Of a DNA stretch of 64,000 nucleotides, positions 1 to 11,556 are shown piece by piece. Positions within the stretch are counted from its first letter, which is position 1. Each line of letters opens with the position of its first letter. The DNA comes from Macrotis lagotis (lineage: Eukaryota; Chordata; Mammalia; Peramelemorphia; Peramelidae): positions 18,617,246-18,681,245 of the forward strand of contig NC_133659.1 of assembly GCF_037893015.1 (NCBI RefSeq), read 5' to 3'. The translations under genes and the position numbers were made by a program. A model generated the notes under the pieces. That model was not told the origin of the DNA. It did no database searches and saw nothing but the letters and a program-made list of their open reading frames with translations.

Positions 1-1701
1 TTCTCCTTCATTTTTCATCTTGAACTCTTGTTGAACAAGTTCAATCTACACTTGCCTCTCTATAGTATTATTTATCTTGCCTTGTCAAGACTCAGATTTG
101 GTTCCCTTCCATTACCTCTATCCTTCACTCTCACTCCTGTATTGGTAAATGAAGGTTAAAAAATATCACCAAACCAAATTGCCTGTGTCAATTAGAAATT
201 TATCTTACAAAATTTCATAATTATTGCTACAAAAAAATCCTATTGTAGAAAACTGCAGTGCTTTCCCTTCTCCTTTTTTGCTACCTGACCTTTCTGGTAC
301 CCTTCAAATTCCAGATGAAAGTCCACAGTCAGTCAAAAATCTTTCCAAATCCAATTTAATCTTAGTGCTTTCCTGCTATTATTATCTGAGCAAAACAGAA
401 TTGAAGTGACTCAAAAAATAACTCAAAATGCTAAGGTTTAGAGAATCCACCCCAAATGTCCACATGGTTTATACAGGCCCAGCCTATGGTGGAGGTTCCT
501 GAGTTCATATTGGTCTGATCAGTCAGTTAAACACAGTGAAACTTGACTCTAATCTAGTGATGTCATTTTGGTCTTCTTATAGAGGGAAGGTCAACAGGCA
601 GCCAATGAACCAATAGTCAACCAATCTCCAATTTATTCTGCATGTATCTAATTTGCATGTTGTCTCCATCATTAGATTATGAGCTCCTTGAGTCCAGGGC
701 CTTTCTCTGTTTCCTCAGGGTTTAGAATAGTTGCGAACACACAGTAGGTCCTTAATATGTCTTGGGGACTAGCCTTGAAAGCTTTCTATCTACACAGCTC
801 ATCACAGATGTTTTGTCAGAGATGAGCTCACCTAGGAAGTCAAACTATCTTTGTTCTAAAATTACCATCTTGTTCCTCAGAATGCTCTTCTATTTCTGGT
901 TGACTTGGAAGTCAGGGATCATTGTAAATTAAATGTATAGCCATATAAATAAATGTGATACTCATAAGTCAGTTTAAAGATCTTAGAGACAATCTAGTTC
1001 ACCCAGATCATTTTAGAGATAGGGAAAATGAGGCCTCAAGAATTTCAGTGACTTGGGCAGCTAGGTGGCACAGTGAATGGAGCACCAGCCCTGGAGTCAG
1101 GAATACCTGAATTGAAATCCGGCTTCAGACACTTCATAATGACCTAGCTGTGTGGCCTTGGGCAAGCCACTTAACCCCTTTTGCCTCACAAAAATCTAAA
1201 AAAAAAAGAATTACAGTGACTTGCTCACTGAATTGGTGATTGGTAAAACTAAAATTTGAATCTGAATCTTCTCTCTTTTCCTAGCATGCTTTCCATGCTA
1301 TCACATACCTGGATACCTTCCTAACAGCACAAGCATTCATTGTTGCCATTAATCCATCAAGGTTCCATCTTTACAGGCTAAAAAGCTGGGCACCTTTGGT
1401 GAAGTGTGAAGCAATTTTAATACAAACAGGGGTGAGACAGATTCTTTCACATGATCAGAAAAAAAACTGGATGAGAGGGAAAGTCAATACAAATATACCT
1501 AGATATTTGACTCTGAACAAGTCACTTAATTTCTGTCTGCCTCAGTTTCACCTGTTGAATGAGGATAGTAACAACACTGTCCTCCTGACATAGTTATGAG
1601 GATCAAATGCCATAAATTTACAAAGTGCTTTTACACCCAAAAGCACAATGTAATTGTGAGCTATTTTTTGGGTCTCAAAAAACTTTCCCTTTTCTTTCCA
1701 G
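1..1701. other. Intron 6 of copy A: repeats only
   Basis: No coding exon is visible. The stretch holds an unclassified repeat at about 421-620 that has a relative at 26290-26440, an L2/MIR-like tail at about 670-770, a WSINE1-like SINE at 1055-1209, and a MIR-like segment at about 1510-1665 that ends just before exon 7. A related MIR-like segment precedes exon 7 of copy B, so it predates the duplication. Exons 1-6 of this copy lie left of the window. Confidence 0.6.
1055..1209 (+). mobile_element. WSINE1-like SINE
   Basis: This is a tRNA-derived marsupial SINE in forward orientation. It starts with 'gggcagctaggtggcacag', carries the B-box-like 'ttgaaatccggc' and the core 'gtggccttgggcaagccac', and ends in an A-rich tail. 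Confidence 0.85.
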
Positions 1702-1889
1702 GCAAAATTCAAGCTGAGATTGACAGGGTGATTGGCCAATCCAGGCAGCCCACCATGGCTGATAAGGAGAATATGCCCTACACTAATGCAGCTGTTCATG
1801 AAGTTCAGAGAATGGGGGACATTCTTCCTTTAAATGTGACCAGGATGGCCACAGTTGATACCACATTGGCAGGATACTATATACCAAAG
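1702..1889 (+). CDS. Copy A exon 7 (CYP2J-like)
   Basis: The exon is 188 nt, the standard length for exon 7 of CYP2 genes. It sits between 'ttctttccag' and 'gtaaat' and is open in the phase set by a split Gly codon. It encodes the J'-K region including 'HEVQRMGDI', with the invariant ExxR of P450s, and ends at 'AGYYIPK'. It is close to copy B exon 7; one difference is Thr-Arg-Met where B has Pro-Arg-Val in the loop after the K helix. No break is seen in this exon. Confidence 0.9.
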
Positions 1890-2024
1890 GTAAATAGCTT
1901 TTATTCTCATGAATTTGAAGAGGTTCTATGATTTCCTTTTATCCTAGAGGTCAGGGAAAAGAAGGTAAAATGAATCAGAGACAGTAGCATAAAATGTATT
2001 GGTCTAGGCGGCATGAATTTGGTC

Positions 2025-2059
<35 letters not shown>

Positions 2060-2263
2060 TGTTATATTGTGTTATATCATATATAATAGGTATATAAATA
2101 TATTTGGGGGGCAACTTGGTGTTGCAGTGCATAAAGCATTATCTCTAGAATCAGGATTTTAATTCAAAAATAGTCTCAGACACTTGACACTTATTAGCCG
2201 TATAATCTGGGCAAGTCACTTATCCCTAATTGACTTGGGAAAATAAATAAATACATGTAGATA

Positions 2264-2264
2264 T

Positions 2265-2309
<45 letters not shown>

Positions 2310-2388
2310 GGATGGACATGTAGATGGATAGATAGATCATATAATAAAACAAAGAAATAGAAGTAAATACAAATATAGCCAATATTAA

Positions 2389-2460
<72 letters not shown>
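2264..2460. repeat. Compound microsatellite (GATA)n, (TA)n, (GA)n
   Basis: A (TAGA)n run at about 2264-2336 degenerates to GATG units. After some 50 bp of AT-rich sequence come (TA)n at about 2389-2430 and (AG)n at about 2431-2459. All were read directly. Confidence 0.95.
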
Positions 2461-2463
<3 letters not shown>

Positions 2464-2535
2464 TTTAATCCATTGCTATATCATTGGGACTTTTGGCAAC
2501 CCTAAATATGTTATTTTACATTGAAATTATGTTCT

Positions 2536-2669
2536 TTTTTTAAGGGGTTAAGTGGCTTGCCCAAGGTCACACAGATAGGTAATTATTAAGTGTCTGGGGT
2601 CAGATTTGAACTCAGGTACTCCTGACTCCAGGGCCGGTGCTCTATCCACTGTGCCACCTAGCTGCCCCC
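2536..2669 (-). mobile_element. WSINE1-like SINE with 15-bp target duplication
   Basis: Reverse-oriented SINE: poly(T), then 'ttaagtggcttgcccaagg', ending in 'ccacctagctgcccc'. The 15-mer 'ttgaaattatgttct' stands at 2521-2535 and again at 2670-2684, a perfect target-site duplication that marks retrotransposition. Confidence 0.93.
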
Positions 2670-3934
2670 TTGAAATTATGTTCTGAGGAAGTTTCACCAT
2701 ACTATCTGACAAAGGGCTCCATAATAAAAAAAGGGGGTGAAGAAACTTCAGATTAGTGTTTCAATATCATTAATTCTCAGTTGGATGAGAAAATAATTGT
2801 GAATTTGGAGTCAGAGGAACTGAGCTTAAAACAGTTTTAATCCTGAGTTTAAATTCCTTGTGTCCACTTGGGTTCCATATGTGAGTCATTCCTATTTGTG
2901 ATACCACACTGGGACTCAATTTCCTCATTTGAAAAATAGGAGTGTTTGAGTCGATGATCACTAAATGTCTTTCCTTCTGTTCTGGATTCTAGAGTCATAT
3001 GAGTATAATGGCACTAACTTGGACATTCCGTAACTTCTTCTGGTGAAAGCAAATGCTATTTACCCAGACAGTAGTGATTTCTCAGTCACAGTGGGTAAAT
3101 GGCCCTTGAGCAAAGAGTTTTGAAGAGCTTATTGGCATTTTCCCATCACCCAGAGCATGAGCAGAACTCTTTCAAAATTATCTAAGTATACCCAAGTGTG
3201 TCTTTATAGTTACACATATACAACCCAATCAAGTTCAGTGGATGGAGAGATGGAATTCGAGTCTCTAAGACCTGGTTTCACATTCATCTTCAGATGCTTA
3301 CTATGTAACTATGGATTAAGACCTCAGTTTCCTTACCTGTAAAAAGAGAAAACTTCAAACCCTAATTTTGTCATCCTAATTTTGAACCATCATGTATTAA
3401 AGATTGTGAATGAGCTTCTTTAGGTACCATCTCATTCCTAGTTCACGGTTTCTGACACATTTTTTTCCATAGCAGTAAAAACCAAGATTTTATTATAATA
3501 CTCAAATATAGGTTCAGAAAGACTCAGATAAGACCTTAACAATATGAACATTCTGACAAGGCTTCTTCTTGGAAAATATTCTCTTTTTAATTTTATTTGT
3601 TTAATTTACATTTTCATTTATTTTATACATTACTAAAATAGTCTTATTGTAATAGCCAACATAATTTTATTATAAAATAATAAAATAAAAACCTTGTGAG
3701 AAATAAAGTGAAAGAAAGAGAAAAAATGTGCTTCAGTCTGTGTTCAGATAACATCAACTCTTCTCTGTTATGGATCACATTCTTTATTATAAGTCCATCA
3801 GAGAAGTTACTTCCACATTTTTTTCCCAAAGTTGTTATTGCTGATTGTAATTCCCTCCATCCATTCCTCCCTACTCCAGTATATATTCTATCTTTCTCTC
3901 TTCTTTCACTCTGTCCCTATTCAAAAGTGTGTCA

Positions 3935-4077
3935 TGGGGCAGCTGAGTGGCTCAGAGGACAGAGCACTGGCCCTAAGGCCAGGAGGCCCCAATCCCACTT
4001 CCCACCCCAAAGACTCAGTTACCACACAGCCATGGTAGGCCACTCAACCCCATCACCTTGCAAAAAAACAAAAAAAG
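3935..4077 (+). mobile_element. WSINE1-like SINE, diverged
   Basis: The head 'ggggcagctgagtggctcag' and the tail 'caccttgcaaaaaaac' are visible. The middle is diverged and C-rich. It interrupts the L1-like block, so it is the younger insertion. Confidence 0.75.
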
Positions 4078-5088
4078 TGTGTTCTATCTGACTATCCTGT
4101 CCCATGATCTACCCTCTCCTCTATCACTTACACTCCCCCTCCTCTCCTCTGTCCCCTTTTCCCCATCCCTTTCCTCTAGGGTAAAAGATTTCTATACCCT
4201 ATTAAGTATTTATGTTGTTACCTCTCTGAGCCATTTCTTGTGAGAATGAAGGCTCATTCATTCTCAAATTCTCCCCTTTCATTCCATTGCAAAACCTTTT
4301 TCTTGACTCTTTTTTTGTGAAATATTTTAGCCTATTCTACCTCTCCTTTCCCTTTCTTCCAGTACATTCCTTTTTCATCCATTAATTCCATCTTTACAAT
4401 ATATTATACCTTCATATTCAGGTCCCTCCTGTGCCTTTTCTAAATATGCTCCTTCTAACTACTCTATTAAATCAAAAGGTTCATGTGAGTAATCAGTATC
4501 TCTTCCCATGCAGGGATTCATGTAGTTCAACATCATTAAATTTCTCATAATTTACCCTTCCAATCCACCCTCTCTATGCTTCCCCTGAGTCCTGTACTTG
4601 GAGAACAAACTTTCTGTTCAACTCTGACTGTTTCTGAAATTCCCCCATTTCATTAAATATAAAAATTTTCCCCTCAAAGAGGATGTTCAGTTTTTCTAGG
4701 TAGTTGATTATCGGTTGTAACCCAATCTCTAGGAAGCAGAGATTATTCCCAAGGTATAGTTTGCCTTCCAGAATATTATATTCCAAACCTTACAGCCCTT
4801 TAATGTGGATGCTGCTAAATCCTGCATAATCCTGACTACAGCACCATGATATTTGAATTGTTTCTTGGGAGTTCTGGAATTTGGTTATACTATACCTGGG
4901 TGGGGGGGAGGTTTAGATATCTTTTTTGGATCTTTCAGGAGGAAATTGGTGAATTCTCTCAATTTCTATTTTCCCCTCTGCTTCTAGGATAACAGGGTAA
5001 ATTTCTTGTAGAAATTCTTTAAAAATGAAATCAAGGCTCTTTTCCTGATTGTAACTTTCAGGTAGCCCAATAATTTTTATTGTTTTGT

Positions 5089-5237
5089 TTTTATTTTTTA
5101 GGTTTTTAGCAAGCCAGTGGGGTTAAGTGGCTTGCCCAAAGCCATACAGCTAGGTAATTAGTGTCTGAGGTCAGATTTAAACTCAGGGACTCCTGATTCC
5201 AGGGCTAGTGCTCTATCCACTGTGCCATCTAACCACC
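5089..5237 (-). mobile_element. WSINE1-like SINE (reverse)
   Basis: A poly(T) start, 'gttaagtggcttgcccaaag', and an end at 'ccatctaaccacccc'. The flanks 'agcccaataatttttat' and 'agcccaataacttttaa' are near-identical and read as a slightly decayed target duplication. Confidence 0.88.
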
Positions 5238-6964
5238 CCAGCCCAATAACTTTTAAATTATCTCTTCTGGATCTGTTCTCCAAGTCAGTTGCTTTTCCAG
5301 TGAGATATTTCACAATTTCTTACAGTTTTTCATTCGTTTGTGTTTGTTTTTATTATTTCTTGATTCCTCACAAAGTCATCAGTTTCCTTTAATCTCCATT
5401 CTACATTTGAAGGAGTTGTTTTCTTCAGAGAACTTTCTTATCTCCTTTTCCATCTGGCCAGTTCTTCTTTTTAAGGTATTCTTCTCCTCGTTAACATTAT
5501 GAACTGTTTTTTCCATTTGACTTAAACTCATTTTTAACATGTTAGTTTCATTAGCATTTTTTCATGTGTCTCCTTGACTAAGCTGATGACTTGGTTTTCA
5601 TGTTTTTTTCCTGCATTTCTCTCATTTCTCTTCCCAAGTTTTCCTCTACCTCTCTTGTTTGATTTTCAAAATCTTGTTTGAGCACTTCTATAGCCTGAGA
5701 CCTATTCCAATTTTCCTTAGAGGCTTTGGATAAAGAAGCTGGAATTTTGTCATCTTCTGAGTGTGCATTTTGATCTTACATGAGACAAAAGTAATGGTTC
5801 CTTTCTTTCCCTGTTTACTAATTTCCCCAGCCTATGTTCTGGTTTTAAAAGTGCTTCCCAAACTTTTGATTTGTTATTGGGACATCCCTGCAAGGACCTC
5901 AGTTCCTTCAAAAGAGGTTCTGACTGTTCTCTTGGACTGTGGATGACCACATGACACTTCTCTGTCCTAGAGAACAGAGGAGGGTCCTTCTTCTATGGCA
6001 GTAGGGGAACCCCCAAACTGAGACCAGGGTCTGAAGATGAACAAAGCACTTGAGTCCTGTTACAGGGACTTAGGAGAGACCTTGATAGTCTCTCCCCATC
6101 CCCTTACCTTTCATGGGCTGAATGCTCTGGGAGCTACCAGGTGACTCCCTGATGGGTGACTCCACAGACCTGCTCTTTCCTGGGATCTGGGCTGCAATGA
6201 AGGCTATGCTGACCTGGGCTCTACACTCAATCTGAAGGAGGTTTCTCCACTGATCTTCCAAGTTGTACTTGGTGTTCCCTGGATTGGGATGTCTGGAAAC
6301 TGCTTCTGCTGCCATGAACCATGCACTCCCAAGGACCCAGGCTCCCCTCAGAGACCCAAGTGGCCCATGGGCTGTTTCCAGAAGATTGGAGTTCCTTAGC
6401 TCTAGCTCAGTGATTCTGGTTGTGCTGTTGCCCCCTCCAACCCCATGGAACAGAGCCTTCCCATGCTCTTCCAAGATACCTTGGACTAAAGAATTATCTC
6501 ACTAGGTCTTTCTGTGGGTTCTGTCTCTCTAAAATTTAGTTAGAGTCATAATTGTAAGGATTTTGGAATATTTTGGAAGAGAGCTTCTGGAAAATCCTGT
6601 CTTCACACCATCATGTTGGCTCCACCCCTGTATCTGACATTTCTAACCATCATTTCTAATATGATTTCTGAAGAAATTTTGTAATCCAAGTTCCATTGTT
6701 ATCTATGAAGGAGTCCATGAACTGGAATTTTTACAATAAGGTGTCCAAAGGCTATGTCAGCTTTCCAAAGGGATCTGTGATCCCAAACAGATTGGGGATC
6801 CCTGTTCTAAGAAGTCCTGAGTTCTACAACAGGCTTGGCTTCTAAAAATGTTTGTGGGCTTGGGTAATTCTTTGCCATAGCTGGCACTCCATTCCTTCTT
6901 CTGTAAAGCAAGGTCTCTTCTGCCTCCAAGTACCTGGGATTTAGTTTCTTTCTCTTGTTTCCAG

Positions 6965-7103
6965 GGGACCATGTTGATGACCAACTTGACTGCTTTGCAC
7001 ATGGATCCTAAAGAATGGGCCACCCCAGAAACCTTCAATCCAGAACATTTTTTGGAGAATGGTCAATTTAAGAAAAGAGAGTCATTTATGCCTTTCTCAA
7101 TAG
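6965..7103 (+). CDS. Copy A exon 8 (CYP2J-like)
   Basis: The exon is 139 nt between 'tttccag' and 'gtgagc', the same length as exon 8 of copies B and C. It encodes the sheet region after the K helix and the meander, including '[18 protein letters not shown]', and ends with the first residues of the heme loop (PFSI plus a split Gly). It reads HMDP where copy B reads HRDP. No frameshift or stop is present. Confidence 0.9.
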
Positions 7104-8509
7104 GTGAGCCACACTCAGTAGAAAGAGAACCCTAGTCCAGTGGATACTAACACTTTTAACATTAAGAAACTGCAAACTCATCTTCATGAAACCCACAATC
7201 ATGTGATGGTGCATATATTAGCAATATTCATTAATTGGGAAAATATATCACAACAAAATTATAATTGCTGATGGTTGGAAATGTTTCTAAGTGTACAAGA
7301 CAGATAACATCCAACTGGAATTTCACAGCTGCCCCATGAAGTTTTACAGGTGCCCATTTAACAAATGAGGAAACACAGTCTCAGGGAGTTTAAGTGATAT
7401 GCCCATAGTCACTCAGTTTTGCAGTGTCTCAGATGAAATCAACCTCAAATCCCTGTACTTTGTCCATTCTGCCTCATGAATGCCAAGGTGTGATGGACTG
7501 AGAAAATCTCTAAAGTGGATTTGTATTTTATTTAAAAGAGAAGCTGCAACCATTTGAAAATAAAATCTGTAAGCTCGTCTGCAAGGGACATGGCCGAGTT
7601 TCCTAGGACACATGAGGATTGTTTTGCATTCTTTAGAGAAGATTGATGTGGCTGAAGTGAGGAAAGTTTCATCCTTGGGTTCAGCTTTGACAAATGGTTT
7701 TACAGACACTTTGCAAGGACTCTAGAACTCTCTTAGGTGTAGCCATCCAAAAGCTCTGGAATGATCCATTGGGTATTCTTGGACAATCTTACTTAAACTT
7801 CCTGATACTAAGTTTTCCCATATATAAAATGAGGTGATTGGACTAGATGGCCATGAGGTTCATTTTAGCTCTGAAGCCATGACCCTACAAGAATCCCAAA
7901 ATTCAAAACCAAAGATCTGAGTTTAAATTGCATCTCTTTCTAGTTGTTTGATTAACTGTGAGGACATTTGAGTAGGTGAACTGGAAAGTCCCTTTCCATC
8001 TCCAATCTGTAATGTTCTGATTCTAAGTAAATACAAAGAATTCCAGGAAAGAAAAAGCCACTAAAACTGGAGATAGCCTCTGAGCTGAACCTTGAAGAAA
8101 ACTGGCTGCTCAAATAGGCAAGAGGGAGGAGGAGATGCTGACTAATCTAAGGCCAACAGTCTAGACAATATCCCAACAAGCTGGTCTGCCTCATTTATTG
8201 TTCTTGGAGGTACCATGGACCCTTGTCTAATAGGTCATTTGAGGGAATCCTTCCTTCAGGATTTTTACTGGGTGATTCTTGAGGCACCAAATCTTGTTTA
8301 TTTCTTTCACAAACAAACTTACATTTATAAAATTTTATTTTAAAATTATAACAATATTAAAATCATTTAAATTTGTTAAAGGTAAACTATTATTAATAAA
8401 AATTTAAAATTTGATAGATTTAAATATTAAAATATATTTAAATTTTATTAAAATTCTCTGTGTATGTATATGTAATTGATATAGTGCTTTACAGTTTCCA
8501 AATGATTAT

Positions 8510-9100
8510 CATACCTGTGGAGGTCTACTTCTCATCCTCTCTCACCTGGACCATTGCAATAGACTCCTAAGTCATTTCCATGCCACAATTCATTCCCCAA
8601 GCTGATCCATACTCTATTCAGCTGACATAATGCTTCCCTAAAAGTATACATCTGACCATAACACCCCCTACCCTCATACCTTACTTAAGGAGTTCCAAAG
8701 GCTCCCTAAGGGCCTCTGGGATCAAATGCAAACTGCCCAGAGACTGAATACTCTCTGGAACCTGGAATCATCCTGCCTTTCCCCTCTACCTTCTACTCCT
8801 CCTGGCCTGCATACTATTCTGCCCACATCACACTCTTAGCTCTTGATTCTATGTCTTGTCATTGGCTGTCCCCTAGACCTGGAATACCCTCTTACTTCAC
8901 TTCCACCTATTGGGATCCTGGCTTCCTTCTTGGCCCAGGTCCAAAGCCACCTCCTACAGGAGGCTCTTCCTAATCCCTCTACTTTGGGTGTCACTTCCAT
9001 GTTCCTATTTATGAATGTGTATTCTCTTGTTAGACTGTAAACTCCCTGAGAATCAGAATCATTTTTGTTTCTTCCTTTTATTTCCAACACTTACTTAGTG
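8510..9100. mobile_element. L2-like LINE fragment
   Basis: The block has the characteristic ancient-L2 sense 'ctggaataccctc' and 'ccacctcctacaggaggc', followed by an 'actgtaaactccctgag' terminus. A diverged counterpart sits at about 61630-62230. Family naming is from memory of mammalian L2 and was not searched. Confidence 0.6.
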
Positions 9101-9140
9101 GCTGGCAGCTAGGTAGTCCAAAGGATTAGGTGCTGATCTT

Positions 9141-9275
9141 TTTTTTTTGCAAGGCAGTGGGGTTAAGTGACTTGCCCAAGGTCACACAGCTAGGTAATTA
9201 TTAAGTATCTGAGGCCAGGTTTAGGTCCTTCAGACTCCAGGAACAGTGCTCTATCCACTGGGCCATAACCACCCC
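9141..9275 (-). mobile_element. WSINE1-like SINE with 13-bp target duplication
   Basis: Poly(T), then 'gttaagtgacttgcccaagg', then an end at 'ccataaccacccc'. 'aggtgctgatctt' occurs at 9128-9140 and again at 9276-9288, a perfect target duplication. Confidence 0.92.
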
Positions 9276-11232
9276 AGGTGCTGATCTTGTCCTCAGATGC
9301 TTATTATCAGGATTTGATATTTAACTGCACTTTGCTTCATTATCCTCATCTCTAAAATGGGAAGACTGATCACACTCCCCTACCAGGATTACAACTGATG
9401 GTTATGTTAAAGAACTTTACCAACTTTAATGACTTCATAGGTTTATTATTATTATTATTAATACTATTCTTGATGGTTTAGTGGATGGATTATTAGTCAA
9501 TGCCTCCCCAATTCTGAGAAAGCTTATGCTTAGAGTACTATGTATACTTGAAATCACTAAATCAAAGTCATCTTTTATTATTCTGAGTCTATTAGTATTC
9601 TTGAGTCTGTAATTTAAAGGGGCGAGATGGACATGATCTCAATTACCTTCCTTAAGACTTGCTTTCCAGATCTTTAAAATAAGGAAACTAGACTAGATGA
9701 TTTTCTAAAGTCTGTCACTCTAAATTCTGATCCTCCTTACTCCAAGGCATACCCTCTGCCCATGTGGTGTCTACATCATCTCTTTTCTTTTATATACCAA
9801 AAGAAAGGTTGAAGGAGGGGAGCTACAGGTCTGACATTTCTCAGAGAAATAATAATAGATTAAGGACTTGGTTTGGAAAAGTCATAAGATCATTCAATTA
9901 ACCCATGGTTTGTTTCCATGATACCAAACAACTGTTTTGGCCAACTCCTGTGATGGGACAAAAGGGGTTGTCACCTAGGCTCAGTCATTTGATTGACCAA
10001 GCTGGCACTTTTTCCCATCAGAAATACCATGAGCATCCTGAAAGCAGCTTCTTGGAGAAAGAAATATGAATCGTTAGTTCATGTTTTTGGAAAAGCATTG
10101 AGATATAATCAAGGCTGGTTCTACAGCTTATGGTGACTCTTCAGTTCTGTCTCTGAACCCTCCTTCTTCAGGAGTTTATAGCTTCAAGTCAATCTGGTTC
10201 TAAGATAAAAGACCAATTGCCCCTTCCAGTCCTTCCTCCTTGGTGGGACCTTCTGGAGATAGGCGAGACCTTTCTCTATTTCCTTGAAGCTTAGAGAGCT
10301 ACTTCACATTGAGACAATCTGAGACTTACCCAATATCACAAAGCCAATGAGTGTCAGAGGCAAGACCCAAGTTGGGTTTTCTGAATGCAGGATCAGAAGT
10401 TTGTTCCATGATGCTGAGAGCAGATTGATATCATAAAGCTAACAAAAGACTGACATGCATTATCATCTTCAGCCTTCACCACACCCCTGTCAGGCACAAA
10501 CCAATAATGTTTACAATTGTCAGATAATATTAATTCTAGTAGTAATTAGTAATAATAATAATAATAATAATAAACTAACATGGAGATAGTCCTTCAAGGT
10601 GGGCATAAATTCCTTACATCATTATGTTGTGAGTTGGGTGGTATTATTATCTCCATTTTACACATGAAGAAATTGAGGCAGAAAAGAGTAGGTGACTTGC
10701 CCAGGGCTATACCGCTTCTAAGAATCAAGAATAAAATTTTAAGTGAGGGCTTTGAGATTCCAGGTTCAACACTCTCTTCCCTGAACCCATCTGGCTTAAA
10801 TTTGGAAAGGGAACCTGTTTTTCCTCAGGCTAAACAGAAGCAGATCTTAGATCCAAGTTTCTCCTTTCACAGATGAGGAAACTTGGGCCCCCTCAAGTTG
10901 AGACTTATCCAATGTCACCTGGGTGAGATGCATACAAGGTAGGATCTGAACCCAGGTCCTCTGTCCACAGAAGCAGTATTTCACCTGTACCAAGTCTCTG
11001 AGGTCAGCAGCAGCTTGGTATGGTAGCTTTGGTGCCTGACAAGGAGCAAGGAAGCCTTGGGTTCAAATTCCACCTCTGATTTTTATAAGCATAGTAACTG
11101 TAGACACTGAAGGGTCTTAAACCCCCTCCCAATGCTGGGATTCAGATCCAAGCCATGGAGACTCCCTATCACAAACCACTGCCTGTGCTGAGCATTAGTG
11201 GGTTCACTGTTTGTGATCTCCTTGCCTTTCAG

Positions 11233-11414
11233 GTAAGAGAGCCTGCCTGGGAGAACAGCTGGCCCGGACTTAACTCTTCCTCTTCTTCACTTGCCTGCTG
11301 CAGAAGTTCACCTTCCAGCACCCCCCAAACACCCAGCTGAGCCTGGACTTCCGAGCTGGTATCACTTTCTCTCCTGCCTCCTATCAAATCTGTGCCCTTC
11401 CTCGAGACATGTAG
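11233..11414 (+). pseudogene. Copy A exon 9 with in-frame TAA
   Basis: The exon is 182 nt from the acceptor 'gcctttcag' to a TAG at 11412-11414, exactly the length of copy B exon 9. Read in phase from the split Gly codon it gives [13 protein letters not shown] and then TAA at 11271-11273. The rest of the exon stays open and conserved ([14 protein letters not shown] onward, ending LPRDM). One base (G to T in a Glu codon) explains the stop. The conserved downstream frame suggests a recent loss, an allele or a sequence error. Confidence 0.9.
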
Positions 11415-11510
11415 GCCAAGCCAGGTCTGGTCTTCCAGGGAGCACAGAGAAGGACATGAAACCATCCTCATCCTCCACAGTTACCCACCTTGTCTTTTGG
11501 AATTTAGATG

Positions 11511-11556
11511 GGAGAAAGGGAGAGGGAGAGGGAGAGAGGGAGAGGGAGAGAGAGGA
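11511..11556. repeat. GAGAGG-type purine microsatellite
   Basis: A run of 'gagagg' and 'gggaga' units in the 3' tail of copy A, read directly. Confidence 0.85.

Larger units (their letters stand above)
3560..6630 (-). mobile_element. L1 fragment, 5' half, reverse orientation
   Basis: The sequence resembles the reverse complement of the L1 5' portion that is better preserved at 46.5-48.7 kb. Shared phrases include the ORF1-region wording around 4780-4890 (compare 47340-47490) and the 5'-UTR end near 6600, 'catgttggctccacccc'. No intact ORF remains. SINEs are nested at about 3935-4077 (+) and 5089-5237 (-). The 3560-4640 part is less certain and could be a separate element. Confidence 0.55.
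1890..6964. other. Intron 7 of copy A: microsatellites, SINEs, L1 5' half
   Basis: No exon is seen. Contents in order: a (CA)n at 2028-2056; a diverged SINE at about 2108-2250; a GATA/TA/GA compound microsatellite at 2264-2460; a reverse SINE with target duplication at 2536-2669; MIR-like pieces at about 2780-2990 and 3230-3400; and an L1-related reverse-strand block at about 3560-6630 with two nested SINEs. The last 250 bp resemble the sequence just before exon 8 of copies B and C. Confidence 0.6.
7104..11232. other. Intron 8 of copy A
   Basis: Homologous to intron 8 of copy B for about the first 1.1 kb and to copy C for about 3 kb. It contains MIR-like pieces (about 7340-7430, 7850-8030), an AT-rich patch at 8325-8460, an L2-like block at 8510-9100 also found at 61.63-62.23 kb in copy C but absent from copy B, a reverse SINE at 9141-9275, (ATT)n-like tracts at 9440-9463 and 10548-10573, and a reverse MIR at about 10580-10760. 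No exon was detected. Confidence 0.6.
1702..11414 (+). pseudogene. CYP2J-like gene copy A, 3' part (exons 7-9), with nonsense codon
   Basis: This is the 3' end of a cytochrome P450 family 2 gene; the upstream exons lie outside the window. Three exons are recognised with AG acceptors and, for exons 7 and 8, GT donors. Their lengths (188, 139 and 182 nt) are identical to those of intact copy B. Exon 7 carries the K-helix ExxR (EVQR). Exon 8 carries the meander (PEHF). Exon 9 starts with the heme-thiolate loop, where the Cys of 'GKRACLGEQ' is the predicted iron ligand. In frame, exon 9 then meets TAA at 11271-11273, where copy B has GAA (Glu). The 46 codons after it are free of stops and are followed by a TAG at 11412-11414, in the same place as in copy B. 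The product would lose most of the L helix and the whole C-terminal beta region, so it is probably non-functional. A sequencing error or a segregating null allele would look the same. Subfamily assignment rests on similarity to CYP2J and to copy B. Confidence 0.8.

Noticed and set aside
2194..2382. Ser-Ile-Tyr-Leu repeat open frame
   Set aside because: It is a translation of the GATA microsatellite.
6070..6505. Overlapping open frames on both strands near 6.1-6.5 kb
   Set aside because: They lie in the L1 5'-UTR-like block, match no known protein and overlap each other.
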